DNA of 45,523 bases from Planctomycetota bacterium (GTDB taxonomy: Bacteria > Planctomycetota > Phycisphaerae > Tepidisphaerales > Tepidisphaeraceae): NCBI GenBank assembly GCA_023417885.1, contig JAEZED010000177.1:1-45523 (forward strand), written 5' to 3'. Within the stretch, counting starts at the first letter, position 1. Each line of letters begins with the position of its first letter. The notes under the pieces were generated by a model. That model ran no database searches and was not told the origin of the DNA. It saw only the letters and a program-made list of their open reading frames with translations. Positions 6,653 through 14,517 of this stretch are shown one piece after another. The position numbers were made by a program, and so were the translations under genes.

Positions 6653-7918
6653 TTACTTCACCAGGCTCTCGCCCAGGAAGATCGCGCTCGCCAGGCGGTC
6701 GGTCATCACGGGGTTCTTGTACACCAGCGGCAGGAGGAAACGAAGATTCTGCTGCGGGCCACGCAGGTACTCACCCAGCGTCGACCCCCACTTGCCCCGG
6801 TACGCGCCCAGCGCATCCTGCGGATGCTCCGCCCGCACCGCCTTCGCCGCAACGTCCGCCGCGAACTTCGCGCTCCAGCAGCCGGGGTATACATCCTCCC
6901 CGCTCGCCGAATAGAACCCGCCCGCCGGACCCATCAGCAGCGTCCGGCGCGCCACCACGTCCCGCACCAGCGCGCCCGCCAGCGGCAGGTCGAACGCCTG
7001 GATGCTTCCCGCCTCCAGTTCCACGTCCCCGGCGATGATCTCGTGCCGGCGAAGCAGCTCCAGCCACTCGGCAAGGGCCTTGCGACGGTCGCAGCCGACG
7101 GGGCACTGGACGCACAGCTCCGCCTCGTCCCCGCGCCGCAGCATCCATCCCCACTGGAGCTTGCCGGCCAGGTCGAGCGTGACCGCGATCCCCTGCTCGT
7201 CGGCGGCCGGGCCGAACACGGAGGCACCGTCCAGCCGCGCCGTCGCCTGCATGCTCGCCTCGCGCCCCGGGAAGCGCGGCGCCCCCAGCAGGGCTGCCGT
7301 CTCGTCCGGCAGCGGGTCGCCGATGGCCAGCACGCGCGGCTTCATCGAGCGCCCTGCGGCTGACAGGCTCACGCCGGTCTCGTCCACCCCCTCCACGTCG
7401 AGCGCGCCCGAGAGGATCGGCACGCCAGCATCGGTGGCCAGCGTCCGGACCGCATCGCGCACCTCGCGCATCGAGGCGACATAGGCCAGCGCGTCGGAGC
7501 CCTTCCCCCGGGCGCTGCGCGCCTGCGAGCGCGCCAGTTCCCCCTCCGGCCCCAGGAACTGGGCGTAGCCGATCGGCGCGAGCCCCAACTCCGGCCGGAG
7601 AGACTCCAGCGACTTGTGCAGGTCGAACCACTTCGGATTGATCGTGACCAGCCGCTCGGCGTTGGGCGTCTGTCCCGTGTCCAGCAGCGCAACCTCGACC
7701 TTCGCCTCGCGCAGCATCAGCGCGCACAGCGACGCCGACGGGTGATCTCCCACGACGAGCACTTCCGCCTCCACCTGCGGCGCCCCGGCGGTCGCAGCGC
7801 GTGCCGCCTTCGGCTTCGCCTTGCCGGCAGGGGCGCGCCTGGGGGTCTTGGCGGCAGCCTTCCGTGCCGGCCTGGCCGCCTTTGCCGTGGTCTTCTTGCT
7901 GGGCTTTGCCTGGGCCAT
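6653..7918 (-). CDS. FAD-dependent oxidoreductase-like protein with lysine/alanine-rich N-terminal tail
   Basis: 421 residues. The first about 45 are a basic, low-complexity tail of AKKA/ARPARKAA type resembling histone-H1-like or HU-like DNA-binding tails. From about 50 on the protein resembles the geranylgeranyl-reductase/PHBH-like flavoproteins: a beta-alpha-beta start (VEAEVLVVGDHPSASLCAL), a late GPAGGFYSASGEDVYPGCWSA region that parallels the family GDAAGxxxPxxGEGI segment, and a C-terminal YKNPVMTDRLASAIF helix. The dinucleotide loop is degenerate: GDHPSA instead of GxGxxG. Its substrate is not evident, and loss of FAD binding is possible. It is followed by a 300-bp gap and preceded by a hairpin after the upstream TPR gene, so it is probably monocistronic. 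Confidence 0.7.
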   Translation of the reverse strand: MAQAKPSKKTTAKAARPARKAAAKTPRRAPAGKAKPKAARAATAGAPQVEAEVLVVGDHPSASLCALMLREAKVEVALLDTGQTPNAERLVTINPKWFDLHKSLESLRPELGLAPIGYAQFLGPEGELARSQARSARGKGSDALAYVASMREVRDAVRTLATDAGVPILSGALDVEGVDETGVSLSAAGRSMKPRVLAIGDPLPDETAALLGAPRFPGREASMQATARLDGASVFGPAADEQGIAVTLDLAGKLQWGWMLRRGDEAELCVQCPVGCDRRKALAEWLELLRRHEIIAGDVELEAGSIQAFDLPLAGALVRDVVARRTLLMGPAGGFYSASGEDVYPGCWSAKFAADVAAKAVRAEHPQDALGAYRGKWGSTLGEYLRGPQQNLRFLLPLVYKNPVMTDRLASAIFLGESLVK

Positions 7919-7985
7919 CGATCGGGATGATAAGGCACGCGCCTGCGCGGGTTTATCCGTTCAGCGCACTGGCCCTGAACGACAA

Positions 7986-8021
7986 GCGCCACCGCGCTTC
8001 CGTTGGGAATGGCGGTGGCGC
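7986..8021 (-). terminator. 10-bp GC hairpin after the TPR lipoprotein gene
   Basis: GCGCCACCGC (7986-7995) and GCGGTGGCGC (8012-8021) are perfectly complementary with a 16-nt loop, 23 nt past the stop of the TPR gene. There is no T tract on the minus strand, which is common for terminators in GC-rich genomes. Confidence 0.5.
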
Positions 8022-8044
8022 CTGGGCGTGGATCGAGCCAAAGG

Positions 8045-8968
8045 TCAGTTCAGGCCGCTGGTGCCGCGCCGCGCCGCGGGCGGATTGGCGGGCGTTGCGC
8101 TCTCGGGAGCGGCCGGTGGCGAGGCTTCGGCCTGCGCCTCGGGCTTCTGCTCTTCCTTCTTCTCCTCGTCGCCGAGCGACCACTTCACCTCGGGAATCGG
8201 CCCGAGCGGAATCTTCGGCTTGGAGAGCTCTGTCGCGCTCAGGATCGCGGGCCCGGGAACGACGCCCAGACGGCGAAGGGCGGCGGCGACTTCCTCGTCC
8301 TGCGTGTTGAGCCGGTAAGCGCGGCGCAACTGCTGCTCCGCGAGGTCGGCCTGCGCGATGCTCTCGAGGTAAAGGCCGAACTGCTTGACCGGCTGCGGAT
8401 CGGAGCGATCGAGGTTGATCGCCTCCTGGAAGGCGGTGATAGCGCTGTCGGGCTGGCCGGACTTGGCGTAGGTCAGGGCGACGAGGAGCTTCATCGCCTT
8501 GTCGCCGCGCGCCGACTGCTCGATCTGGGCAAGCTGCGAGCCGTCGGGGTCGTGCTGGGCCAGGGCGTCGGAGAGGGCGTCGACGAGGTAGAAGCGGTAC
8601 TGCTCGTCCGACTGCCCGTGCTGCGACAGGTGCATCACCTCGAGGCCCGTCTTGAACGAGCGGATCGCCTCGTCGTAACGCCCGTTGGCCATTCGGGCCA
8701 GGCCCAGGTGGTAGTGCGCCTTGTAGTTCTTGGGCGCCCGCCGCACCTGGTTGGCGAAGATGATCGCCGCCTCCTCCGAGTCGCCCTCGGCGAGCAGGAC
8801 GCGCCCGCGGGCGGTCTCGCTCCGGGAGAAGGTGACGGCGTCGGCGCAGCCAAGCGTACCGACGCCGACGAAGGCGACGGCGGCGACGAGGGCGGCGCGA
8901 AGGCCCTTGCCAAGGCGGAAAGGCGCCGTGGCGGGAGCGGTGATCGCGAGGGGGGATCGAGCAGCCAT
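8045..8968 (-). CDS. TPR-repeat lipoprotein of unknown function
   Basis: 307 residues. A signal peptide with a hydrophobic stretch (about 24-40) ends in a lipobox VGTLGC, predicting lipid attachment at Cys about 42. Tetratricopeptide repeats follow: ARGRVLLAEGDSEEAAIIFANQV, YKAHYHLGLARMANGRYDEAIRSF, and AMKLLVALTYAKSGQPDSAITAFQ among others, then a Glu/Ala/Pro-rich C-terminal tail of about 45 residues. Such proteins usually scaffold envelope complexes; the partner is unknown. GGAGG is placed seven bases before ATG 8968. It is divergent from mlaE across a 284-bp gap. Confidence 0.8.
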   Translation of the reverse strand: MAARSPLAITAPATAPFRLGKGLRAALVAAVAFVGVGTLGCADAVTFSRSETARGRVLLAEGDSEEAAIIFANQVRRAPKNYKAHYHLGLARMANGRYDEAIRSFKTGLEVMHLSQHGQSDEQYRFYLVDALSDALAQHDPDGSQLAQIEQSARGDKAMKLLVALTYAKSGQPDSAITAFQEAINLDRSDPQPVKQFGLYLESIAQADLAEQQLRRAYRLNTQDEEVAAALRRLGVVPGPAILSATELSKPKIPLGPIPEVKWSLGDEEKKEEQKPEAQAEASPPAAPESATPANPPAARRGTSGLN

Positions 8969-9074
8969 GCCAGCTACCTCCGTGCAGCGTGGGATCGGCG
9001 AAGAGATCGGGCGAACATCCTGTTCGCCAGTGGGTTCGCCCAGAAGTTAAGCCGGTTGGGAGTCGGATGCAAGC

Positions 9075-9140
9075 GCGGGGGCGGCAAAATCTGCGCATCG
9101 AGCAGCCCCCGCACCCAAGCCCACGGCTCAAGCCGTGGGC
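9075..9140. repeat. Palindromic elements in the gap between the TPR gene and mlaE
   Basis: GCCCACGGCT (9119-9128) and AGCCGTGGGC (9131-9140) form a perfect 10-bp stem with a 2-nt loop. This palindrome type is, from general knowledge, a dispersed intergenic repeat in planctomycetes and other bacteria. A second inverted pair, GCGGGGGC (9075-9082) and GCCCCCGC (9105-9112), lies just before it. The remainder of the gap 8969-9252 shows nothing else recognisable. Confidence 0.7.
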
Positions 9141-9238
9141 GTACGCTTGGAACCGGCGCGAGAGCAGGGACGGGATGCGACACGACCCCCGGCGCTCGCA
9201 AGCATCGAGCCGACTCACGCTCCCGTGACCTGCGCTGC

Positions 9239-9244
9239 TACGAT
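9239..9244 (+). promoter_or_regulatory. TACGAT -10-like hexamer 8 nt before mlaE ATG
   Basis: TACGAT ends eight bases before ATG 9253, and no Shine-Dalgarno sequence fits the space. If this is the -10, transcription would start at or next to the start codon, giving a leaderless message. No clear -35 is visible. Confidence 0.35.
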
Positions 9245-9252
9245 TGCCGCCC

Positions 9253-10080
9253 ATGCCTGCTGCCAGCCTTGTCGAACGAGTCGGCGCGGAGTCACAAGCG
9301 CTGCTGGCCGACTTCGGCGACTTCTTCACCTTCTGCGGGAAGACGTTCCAGTGGCTCTTCCGGAGCTTCTGGAGCGCGCAGACGCTGCGCAGCCTGCTCG
9401 GGCAGATGTACGACGTCGGCGTCAAGAGCGTGCCCGTGGTCGCCGTCACCGGCGCCTTCATCGGCATGGTCATGGCCATTGAGACCTTCGCCCAGTTCGT
9501 CGCGCTCGGGCAGGAGGAACGCATCGGGAGCGTCATCGGCCTCACCGTCGTGAAGCAGATCGGCCCGGTGCTCGCCGCCGTCATGCTCGCCGGCCGCGTG
9601 GGCGGGGCGCTGACCGCGGAGCTGGGCACGATGAACGTGACCGAGCAGCTCGATGCCCTGCGGGTGATGGGCGCCGAGCCGATCCGCTACCTGGTCGTCC
9701 CGCGCTTCGTCGCCTGCGTGCTGCTGACGCCGATGCTGACCGCCTACAGCGACATCCTGGGGATCCTGGGCGGGTGGATCGTCTCGACGAAGTTCCTGGG
9801 CGTCGCCGCCGAGCCGTACTGGCGATACAGCGCCCAGGGCATCGAGACCTGGCAGCTCATGGAGGGGATCTTCAAGAGCTTCTTCTTCGGCGGGGCGATC
9901 GGGCTGATCAGCTGCTACAAGGGCTTCACCTGCGGCTCGGGCGCCAGCGGCGTTGGGCGCGCCTGCACCGAGAGCTTCGTGGCGAGCTTCATCGCGATCA
10001 TCATCCTCAACTTCTTCTTCGCCAAGCTCCTGCGCGACCTCTACGAGGGCCTCTACGGCCCCCCGCAGTCGCTGTTCTGA
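9253..10080 (+). CDS. mlaE: MlaE/YrbE-family ABC transporter permease
   Basis: 275-residue inner-membrane permease of the MlaE family, which moves phospholipids between inner and outer membranes with an ATPase and an MCE (MlaD) protein. Conserved segments are VPVVAVTGAFIGMVMAIET, the core GPVLAAVMLAGRVGGALTAELGTM (quoted here by its central GRVGGALTAELG), EQLDALRVMGAEPI, and YLVVPRFVACVLLTP. Five to six hydrophobic segments are apparent. I prefer ATG 9253 (MPAASLVERV) to the upstream TTG 9244. It is followed after 117 bp by the matching ATPase gene. No MCE-domain protein is adjacent. Confidence 0.92.
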   Translation: MPAASLVERVGAESQALLADFGDFFTFCGKTFQWLFRSFWSAQTLRSLLGQMYDVGVKSVPVVAVTGAFIGMVMAIETFAQFVALGQEERIGSVIGLTVVKQIGPVLAAVMLAGRVGGALTAELGTMNVTEQLDALRVMGAEPIRYLVVPRFVACVLLTPMLTAYSDILGILGGWIVSTKFLGVAAEPYWRYSAQGIETWQLMEGIFKSFFFGGAIGLISCYKGFTCGSGASGVGRACTESFVASFIAIIILNFFFAKLLRDLYEGLYGPPQSLF

Positions 10081-10197
10081 AATCCAGGTCGGCGAGCGGG
10101 TCGGGATGTTGGAGAGCGGCGCTGGAGGGTTCGACGGCGCTCCGCCGCGTATATTCTCTCGCTTCTGCCCGCTCCTTCGGCTTCCGACGCCTCGCCA

Positions 10198-10956
10198 ATG
10201 CCCCTGATCCGCCTCGTCAACCTCTTCAAGGCCTTCGGCAAGCTGGAGGTGCTCAAGGGGGTGACCCTCGACGTGGAGGAGGGGAAGACCCTCGTCATCC
10301 TCGGCGCCAGCGGCAGCGGGAAGAGCGTGCTCATCAAGCACATCGTCGGCCTGCTCAAGCCCGACGCCGGGGAAGTCTGGTTCGAGGACGTCCGCATCGA
10401 CACGCTCCGCGACAAGGAGCTCATGCAGGTGCGCACGAAGATGGGCTTCCTGTTCCAGATGGGCGCCCTGTTCGACTCCCTTACCAACCTCCAGAACGTC
10501 GCCTTCCCCCTGCAGGAGCACACCCGGCTCTCACCCGCCGAGGTGGAGGAGCGGGCGCAGCGGATGCTCAAGATGGTCGGGCTACCCGAAGTGGGGCACA
10601 AGATGCCCAGCGAGGTCAGCGGGGGGCAGCGCAAGCGCGTGGCGCTGGCCCGTGCCATCGCGCTGGAGCCGAAGGTGATTCTCTACGACGAGCCGACGAC
10701 CGGCCTCGACCCGATCCGCTCGGACGCCATCAGCGAGTTGATTCTAAAGCTCCAGCGCGAGCTGAAGGTGACGAGCATCGTCGTCACCCATGACATGGCC
10801 AACGCCTTCAAGGTGGCCGACCGGATCGTCATGCTTCACGACGGGCATCTCATCTTCGACGGCACGGCCGACGAGGCACGGACGACCGACGACGAGCGCG
10901 TCCAGCGCTTCGTCAGGGGAGAAGCCGACGCCGAGGAGCTCGCCGGCCTGCGGTAG
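10198..10956 (+). CDS. mlaF: MlaF-family ABC transporter ATP-binding protein
   Basis: 252-residue ATPase that energises the MlaE permease. Walker A is GASGSGKS (about 38-45), the Q-loop region GFLFQMGALFDSLTNLQNV has the MlaF-typical FQMGALFDSLT, the signature is VSGGQRKRVALARA (about 139-152), Walker B is VILYDEPTTGLDP (about 160-172), and the switch His is in SIVVTHDM. The length is normal for MlaF. A TATATT box at 10150-10155 suggests mlaF may have its own promoter besides read-through from mlaE. It converges on the DUF1570 gene with 19 bp between stops. Confidence 0.93.
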   Translation: MPLIRLVNLFKAFGKLEVLKGVTLDVEEGKTLVILGASGSGKSVLIKHIVGLLKPDAGEVWFEDVRIDTLRDKELMQVRTKMGFLFQMGALFDSLTNLQNVAFPLQEHTRLSPAEVEERAQRMLKMVGLPEVGHKMPSEVSGGQRKRVALARAIALEPKVILYDEPTTGLDPIRSDAISELILKLQRELKVTSIVVTHDMANAFKVADRIVMLHDGHLIFDGTADEARTTDDERVQRFVRGEADAEELAGLR

Positions 10957-10975
10957 CGCTCGTGCCGATCGCGAC

Positions 10976-12298
10976 TCACCGATCCAGCAGATTGTTGAAA
11001 TCGTCGAGCAGGTCCTCGGGCAGGCGCTCGACCGCGACCACGACGGCCGTCACCTGGCGACGCTCGGCCTGGAAACGACCCCGGAACGCGTAGCCGTCCG
11101 GCATGAGAAGCACCAGTTCCTGGAAGGTGCCTGCCATTCCGCGCGGGCGGGCCGCGATGCCAGGCCGACCCGGTATCGGCGCGGACTGCCCGACACGCCG
11201 GATCGACCAGTCGCCACCCGCCTCCGCCAGGGCGTCCGCCTCTTCCAGGGCCCGCTCCAGCAGCGACGGCGGAAGCCACTGCCGGTCGTCGAACGCAAGC
11301 TGCCCGGAACGGCCGAGGCGCACGAAGTCGTCGAAATCCCGGATCGTCTGCCCCTGCGCCACCGCCCGCGCCCAGAACGAGCTGAGCGTGCGCGCCGTCG
11401 CGAGGCGATAGCCGTGCGCCGTCGGCTCCGCCGGCAGGTTCGTCCACCAGCGCGCCCAGGCGCGCTCCAGCCCGTCGATGTTGCCGAACGTGGCCCGCCA
11501 CGCCTGCTGGAACCCACGCCCCTGGCTGCACAGCACGAGGAACTGCTCGAAGCGCTCCCGGTAGCGCCCGTCGTCCCCATGCATCAGGAACACCACCAGC
11601 GACCACGCCTGGTCGTAATTGTCACGCGCAAGATGCTGGTTCCACTGGTCATGCGTCAGTGCGAACATCCGGTCCAGCGGCACGAAGCTGCCCGCCTCCA
11701 GCGACGCCACGATCCGGTCCCGCCGGTGGGGCGGAACCAGCCCGCCCACGAATGCGTCGCCCGTGAAGACGAACTCCGCGAAGTACTCCGCCAGCCCCTC
11801 GTTCAGCCAGGGCGGGAGTTCCGACCCCAGCGTGTGATGCGCGAACTGGTGAAACGCCTCGTGCTGCACGCGGTGCCACGTCCGCTCGTCCAGCCGCTGA
11901 CCGGCGACCGCCATCAGCGTGCCGCTGCGACGGTTGTACTGCCCGCCGCTGCCGGGCGTGCCGCCCGCGGCCTCGTAGTCCTCGATCCGCCTGTAGAGGT
12001 GGAACGGCATGAACGGCGGCGGCTTCTTGTTCAGGTGCTGCGTCATCCGCATGAGCTCGCCGGCAATGGCGTCCATGCGGACCGCCGCCTCGCGCGCCTC
12101 GAGTTCGGAGACGTCGGTGTGCAGCTCGTAGAAGCCCGTGCGATGGAGCCGCAGGCGCGGCGGCCGCCCGCTGGTCGGCTGCTGCGCAACTCCCGCCTCG
12201 ACCGGCCTGGCGGGCGCCATCTCAATCCCAACGGCCGGGCAGGCCAGGAGCAGGGCGGCGAGGAGCCGCGAAGGGCGGAAGGGGCGGGTACCGCTCAC
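10976..12298 (-). CDS. DUF1570-type secreted gluzincin-like metallopeptidase
   Basis: 440 residues with an N-terminal signal (hydrophobic about 11-25). The zinc motif HEAFH (HExxH, about 146-150 within HRVQHEAFHQFAHH) and the downstream WLNEGLAEYF, whose Glu is the expected third ligand of gluzincins, are both present about 20 residues apart. This arrangement is typical of DUF1570 proteins, which are numerous in planctomycetes. Peptidase activity is inferred from the motif, not established. The start is GTG 12298; a CATAAT hexamer lies six bases upstream, so the transcript may be leaderless. It is divergent from the UPF0316 gene. Confidence 0.78.
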   Translation of the reverse strand: MSGTRPFRPSRLLAALLLACPAVGIEMAPARPVEAGVAQQPTSGRPPRLRLHRTGFYELHTDVSELEAREAAVRMDAIAGELMRMTQHLNKKPPPFMPFHLYRRIEDYEAAGGTPGSGGQYNRRSGTLMAVAGQRLDERTWHRVQHEAFHQFAHHTLGSELPPWLNEGLAEYFAEFVFTGDAFVGGLVPPHRRDRIVASLEAGSFVPLDRMFALTHDQWNQHLARDNYDQAWSLVVFLMHGDDGRYRERFEQFLVLCSQGRGFQQAWRATFGNIDGLERAWARWWTNLPAEPTAHGYRLATARTLSSFWARAVAQGQTIRDFDDFVRLGRSGQLAFDDRQWLPPSLLERALEEADALAEAGGDWSIRRVGQSAPIPGRPGIAARPRGMAGTFQELVLLMPDGYAFRGRFQAERRQVTAVVVAVERLPEDLLDDFNNLLDR

Positions 12299-12304
12299 CG
12301 CAGC

Positions 12305-12332
12305 ATTATGACCGGCCCGACGCCCGTTCCAA
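12305..12332 (-). promoter_or_regulatory. TTGGAA-N16-CATAAT promoter six bases before the DUF1570 start
   Basis: On the minus strand TTGGAA (12332-12327) and CATAAT (12310-12305, five of six to TATAAT) are 16 bp apart, and the GTG start begins six bases after CATAAT. The transcription start would fall on or beside the start codon. Confidence 0.45.
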
Positions 12333-12402
12333 AGGCCATTTCGCGCGATCCCGGATCAATCCGCCCCCGGAAGGGCCGACGGGATGGACCAATGATGCGG
12401 CC

Positions 12403-12999
12403 ATGCCCATCGTCCTGGCCCAGATGTTCGGAGAACTGGAGTTCACCACCGCCTCGCTGCTGGCGGCCGTGCTGGTCTGCCTCGCCCGAATCACGGACGT
12501 TTCCCTCGGGACGATCCGCACGATCTACATCATGCGCGGCCGGAAGTACGTGGCGTCGATGATCGGCCTCGTCGAGGTCACGATCTTCATCCTGGCGATC
12601 AGCAGCGTCCTGGGGAGCGGCGTGCGCGATCCGCTGAAGATCCTGGGGTACATCGTGGGATACACCACCGGCGTCTTCATCGGCATCACCATCGAAGGAT
12701 GGATCGCCTCCGGATGGACTATGCTGCGGATCATCAGCCGGGAGAGTGCCGCCGAGCTGGTTGAGCGCCTGCGCAGCGACGGCGAGGCGGTGACTCAGAT
12801 CATGGGCGAAGGGCGCGACGGCCCCGTTCCCGTGCTGTTCGTGGTCGCCCGGCGCAAGCGGGCCCGGAAGGTGCTGCGGATGGTGCGCGAGATCGCACCG
12901 CGCGCCTTCGTGACGGTGGAAGGCGTGAGCCAGGCGATCGGCGGAACCCTTCCCGCCGCGCCGCCCCTGACGCCGTTCCGCGTGATGACACGGAAGTGA
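12403..12999 (+). CDS. UPF0316 (DUF5698/DUF2179) membrane protein
   Basis: 198 residues. Three N-terminal membrane segments (about 16-32, 53-75, 83-105) contain the family signature RITDVSLGTIRTIYIMRGRK and the GYIVGYTTGVFIGITIEG segment. The soluble C-terminal domain (SAAELVERLRSDGEAVTQIMGEGRDGPVPVLFVV and beyond, cited in part) is of DUF2179 type, a small ferredoxin-like domain that may bind a nucleotide or cyclic-dinucleotide ligand. No function is established for the family. The gene is divergent from the DUF1570 gene and converges on metF with seven bases between stops. Confidence 0.85.
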   Translation: MPIVLAQMFGELEFTTASLLAAVLVCLARITDVSLGTIRTIYIMRGRKYVASMIGLVEVTIFILAISSVLGSGVRDPLKILGYIVGYTTGVFIGITIEGWIASGWTMLRIISRESAAELVERLRSDGEAVTQIMGEGRDGPVPVLFVVARRKRARKVLRMVREIAPRAFVTVEGVSQAIGGTLPAAPPLTPFRVMTRK

Positions 13000-13006
13000 G
13001 GCCCGT

Positions 13007-13903
13007 TCAGCCGGCGACGGGCGCCGGCGCGGGCAGATCCAGGTTGCGATAGATCTCGACCGTCGCGGTGCTCTTGTTCAGCGTGTAGAAGTGCAGGCCG
13101 TCCACGCCGGAGAAGACAAGATCCTGGCACTGGCGGGTCGCGAAGCCGATGCCCGCCCGCTCCACCGCCGCTGGGTCGTTCTCCAGCGACTCCAGGCGCG
13201 TCAAGAGCGCGTGCGGGATCTTCGCGCCGCACATCGTCACGAAGCGCTTGATCTGCCCGACGTTCTGGATCGGCATGATCCCCGCCATGATCGGCACGCG
13301 GATCCCGACGTCACGGCAGCGCTCGCGCCAGGCGTAGAAGTCCGCGTTGTCGAAGAAGAGCTGCGTGATGATCTGGTCCGCTCCCGCGTCCACCTTCTGC
13401 TTCAGGTGCTCCAGGTCGCGCGTCCGGTTCAGGCACTCGGGATGCCCTTCCGGGTAACCCGCCACCGCCACGAAGAAGTCGTGCCGCTCCTTGATGAGCT
13501 TTACAAGCTCCGTGCTCGTCGCGCAACCGTTCTCGCAGGGAGTGAACCAGCGCGACCCCTCCGGCGGATCGCCGCGAAGGGCCAGGACGTTGCGCACGCC
13601 GGCCTCCCATAGCTGGTCGAGAATCTCCCGGAGCTCGTCACGCGTGTGGCCCACGCACGTGAGGTGCGCCATCGCCGTGAGGCCCAGCTCGTTCTGGATC
13701 TCGCCGACGAGCTGGACGGTCTTGGCGCGGGTGCTCCCGCCGGCGCCGTAGGTGACGCTGACGTACGTCGGCTCCAGCGGGCGCAGGCTGCCGATCGCTT
13801 CCCGGAGGGAGCAGAACCCCTTGTCGGTCTTGGGCGGGAAGAACTCGAAACTGATCGCCGGCCGTTCCGCGGGCAGCTGCCGTCTCGCCTCATCAATCCG
13901 CAT
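13007..13903 (-). CDS. metF: Methylenetetrahydrofolate reductase
   Basis: 298-residue flavoenzyme reducing 5,10-methylene-THF to 5-methyl-THF for methionine synthesis. The N-terminus AISFEFFPPKTDKG holds the catalytic Glu region. TYVSVTYGAGGS, HLTCVGHTRDEL, NVLALRGDPPEG and DQIITQLFFDN follow in the right order for the TIM barrel, and PIMAGIMPIQN is near the C-terminus. I start at ATG 13903 (MRIDEARR); sequence further upstream contains the promoter and encodes nothing family-like. The strong promoter places the transcription start at the ATG, so there is no room for a leader riboswitch. Confidence 0.95.
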   Translation of the reverse strand: MRIDEARRQLPAERPAISFEFFPPKTDKGFCSLREAIGSLRPLEPTYVSVTYGAGGSTRAKTVQLVGEIQNELGLTAMAHLTCVGHTRDELREILDQLWEAGVRNVLALRGDPPEGSRWFTPCENGCATSTELVKLIKERHDFFVAVAGYPEGHPECLNRTRDLEHLKQKVDAGADQIITQLFFDNADFYAWRERCRDVGIRVPIMAGIMPIQNVGQIKRFVTMCGAKIPHALLTRLESLENDPAAVERAGIGFATRQCQDLVFSGVDGLHFYTLNKSTATVEIYRNLDLPAPAPVAG

Positions 13904-13909
13904 ATCCGG

Positions 13910-13938
13910 ATAATAGGATGAATGGGCGGTGCTCGCAA
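13910..13938 (-). promoter_or_regulatory. TTGCGA-N17-TATTAT promoter of metF, leaderless
   Basis: On the minus strand TTGCGA (13938-13933) and TATTAT (13915-13910) are separated by exactly 17 bp. The A of the metF ATG is seven bases after the -10, which is the expected transcription start. Confidence 0.6.
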
Positions 13939-14001
13939 GGTAAAAGTGGGTTCTCGGACGTCGTGTTGGCGCAGGCCGGCCCGAACCGGCCCCGGGCACG
14001 G

Positions 14002-14292
14002 TTACTGGACGTTGAAGCCGATGCGCTGCTGGAGCCGGTTCATCCGGCGTCCGAACGTCCCTCCGTACCCGCTGTCCTCGCGGAAGTGAACCAGCTCGTC
14101 TCCCTGCGTGTTGTCGATCCCCAGCGCCTGGTTGACAGGGCAGTACCGCGTCAGGCCGGTGATCAACTCCGCGGCCCCCGAGGCGGCGAGCAGCCAGCGC
14201 CAGCCTCCAAGCCGTTCGACGGTGCAGGCGGCGCCGAGGCAGGCGACGCCCAGCAGGATGCGGACTTTGCTTTCATTGCGTCCGACGTTCAT
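14002..14292 (-). CDS. DUF2892 (YgaP-like) small membrane protein
   Basis: 96 residues. The N-terminus MNVGRNESKVRILLGVACLG followed by LLAASGAAELITGLTRYCPVNQALGI is the DUF2892 fold: two membrane helices and the RYCPVNxxLGI motif with Cys about 52. AAGGAG lies upstream of ATG 14292, which fixes the start. The C-terminal 35 residues (GYGGTFGRRMNRLQQRIG) are polar. The family is often found with rhodaneses; a second DUF2892 domain occurs in this window at 22248-22838. The function is unknown. The 225-bp gap to nadA holds no gene I can support. Confidence 0.8.
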   Translation of the reverse strand: MNVGRNESKVRILLGVACLGAACTVERLGGWRWLLAASGAAELITGLTRYCPVNQALGIDNTQGDELVHFREDSGYGGTFGRRMNRLQQRIGFNVQ

Positions 14293-14517
14293 CGCGTGTG
14301 CTCCTTTGGATCCTGTTCGACTGACGCGAGCACAGATCGTGCCAGTGCGGCGCCCGCCCGAGCGCCCGCCAAGCCGATTCTTCGCCCCGAAGCCAGGATA
14401 CTGCGGCAAATCATCCCCGTTCGCCGATCGTCGCAGACGCCGGCTCGTACCATTGGCAGGCGGGGCGTTCTCTGTTGATGCCGTCCGCCGACGATCCGCG
14501 AACCGGAGGGCGTACCG

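Noticed and set aside
13904..14001. SAM or cobalamin riboswitch upstream of metF
   Set aside because: The best promoter puts transcription start at the ATG, leaving no leader, and no riboswitch core is visible.
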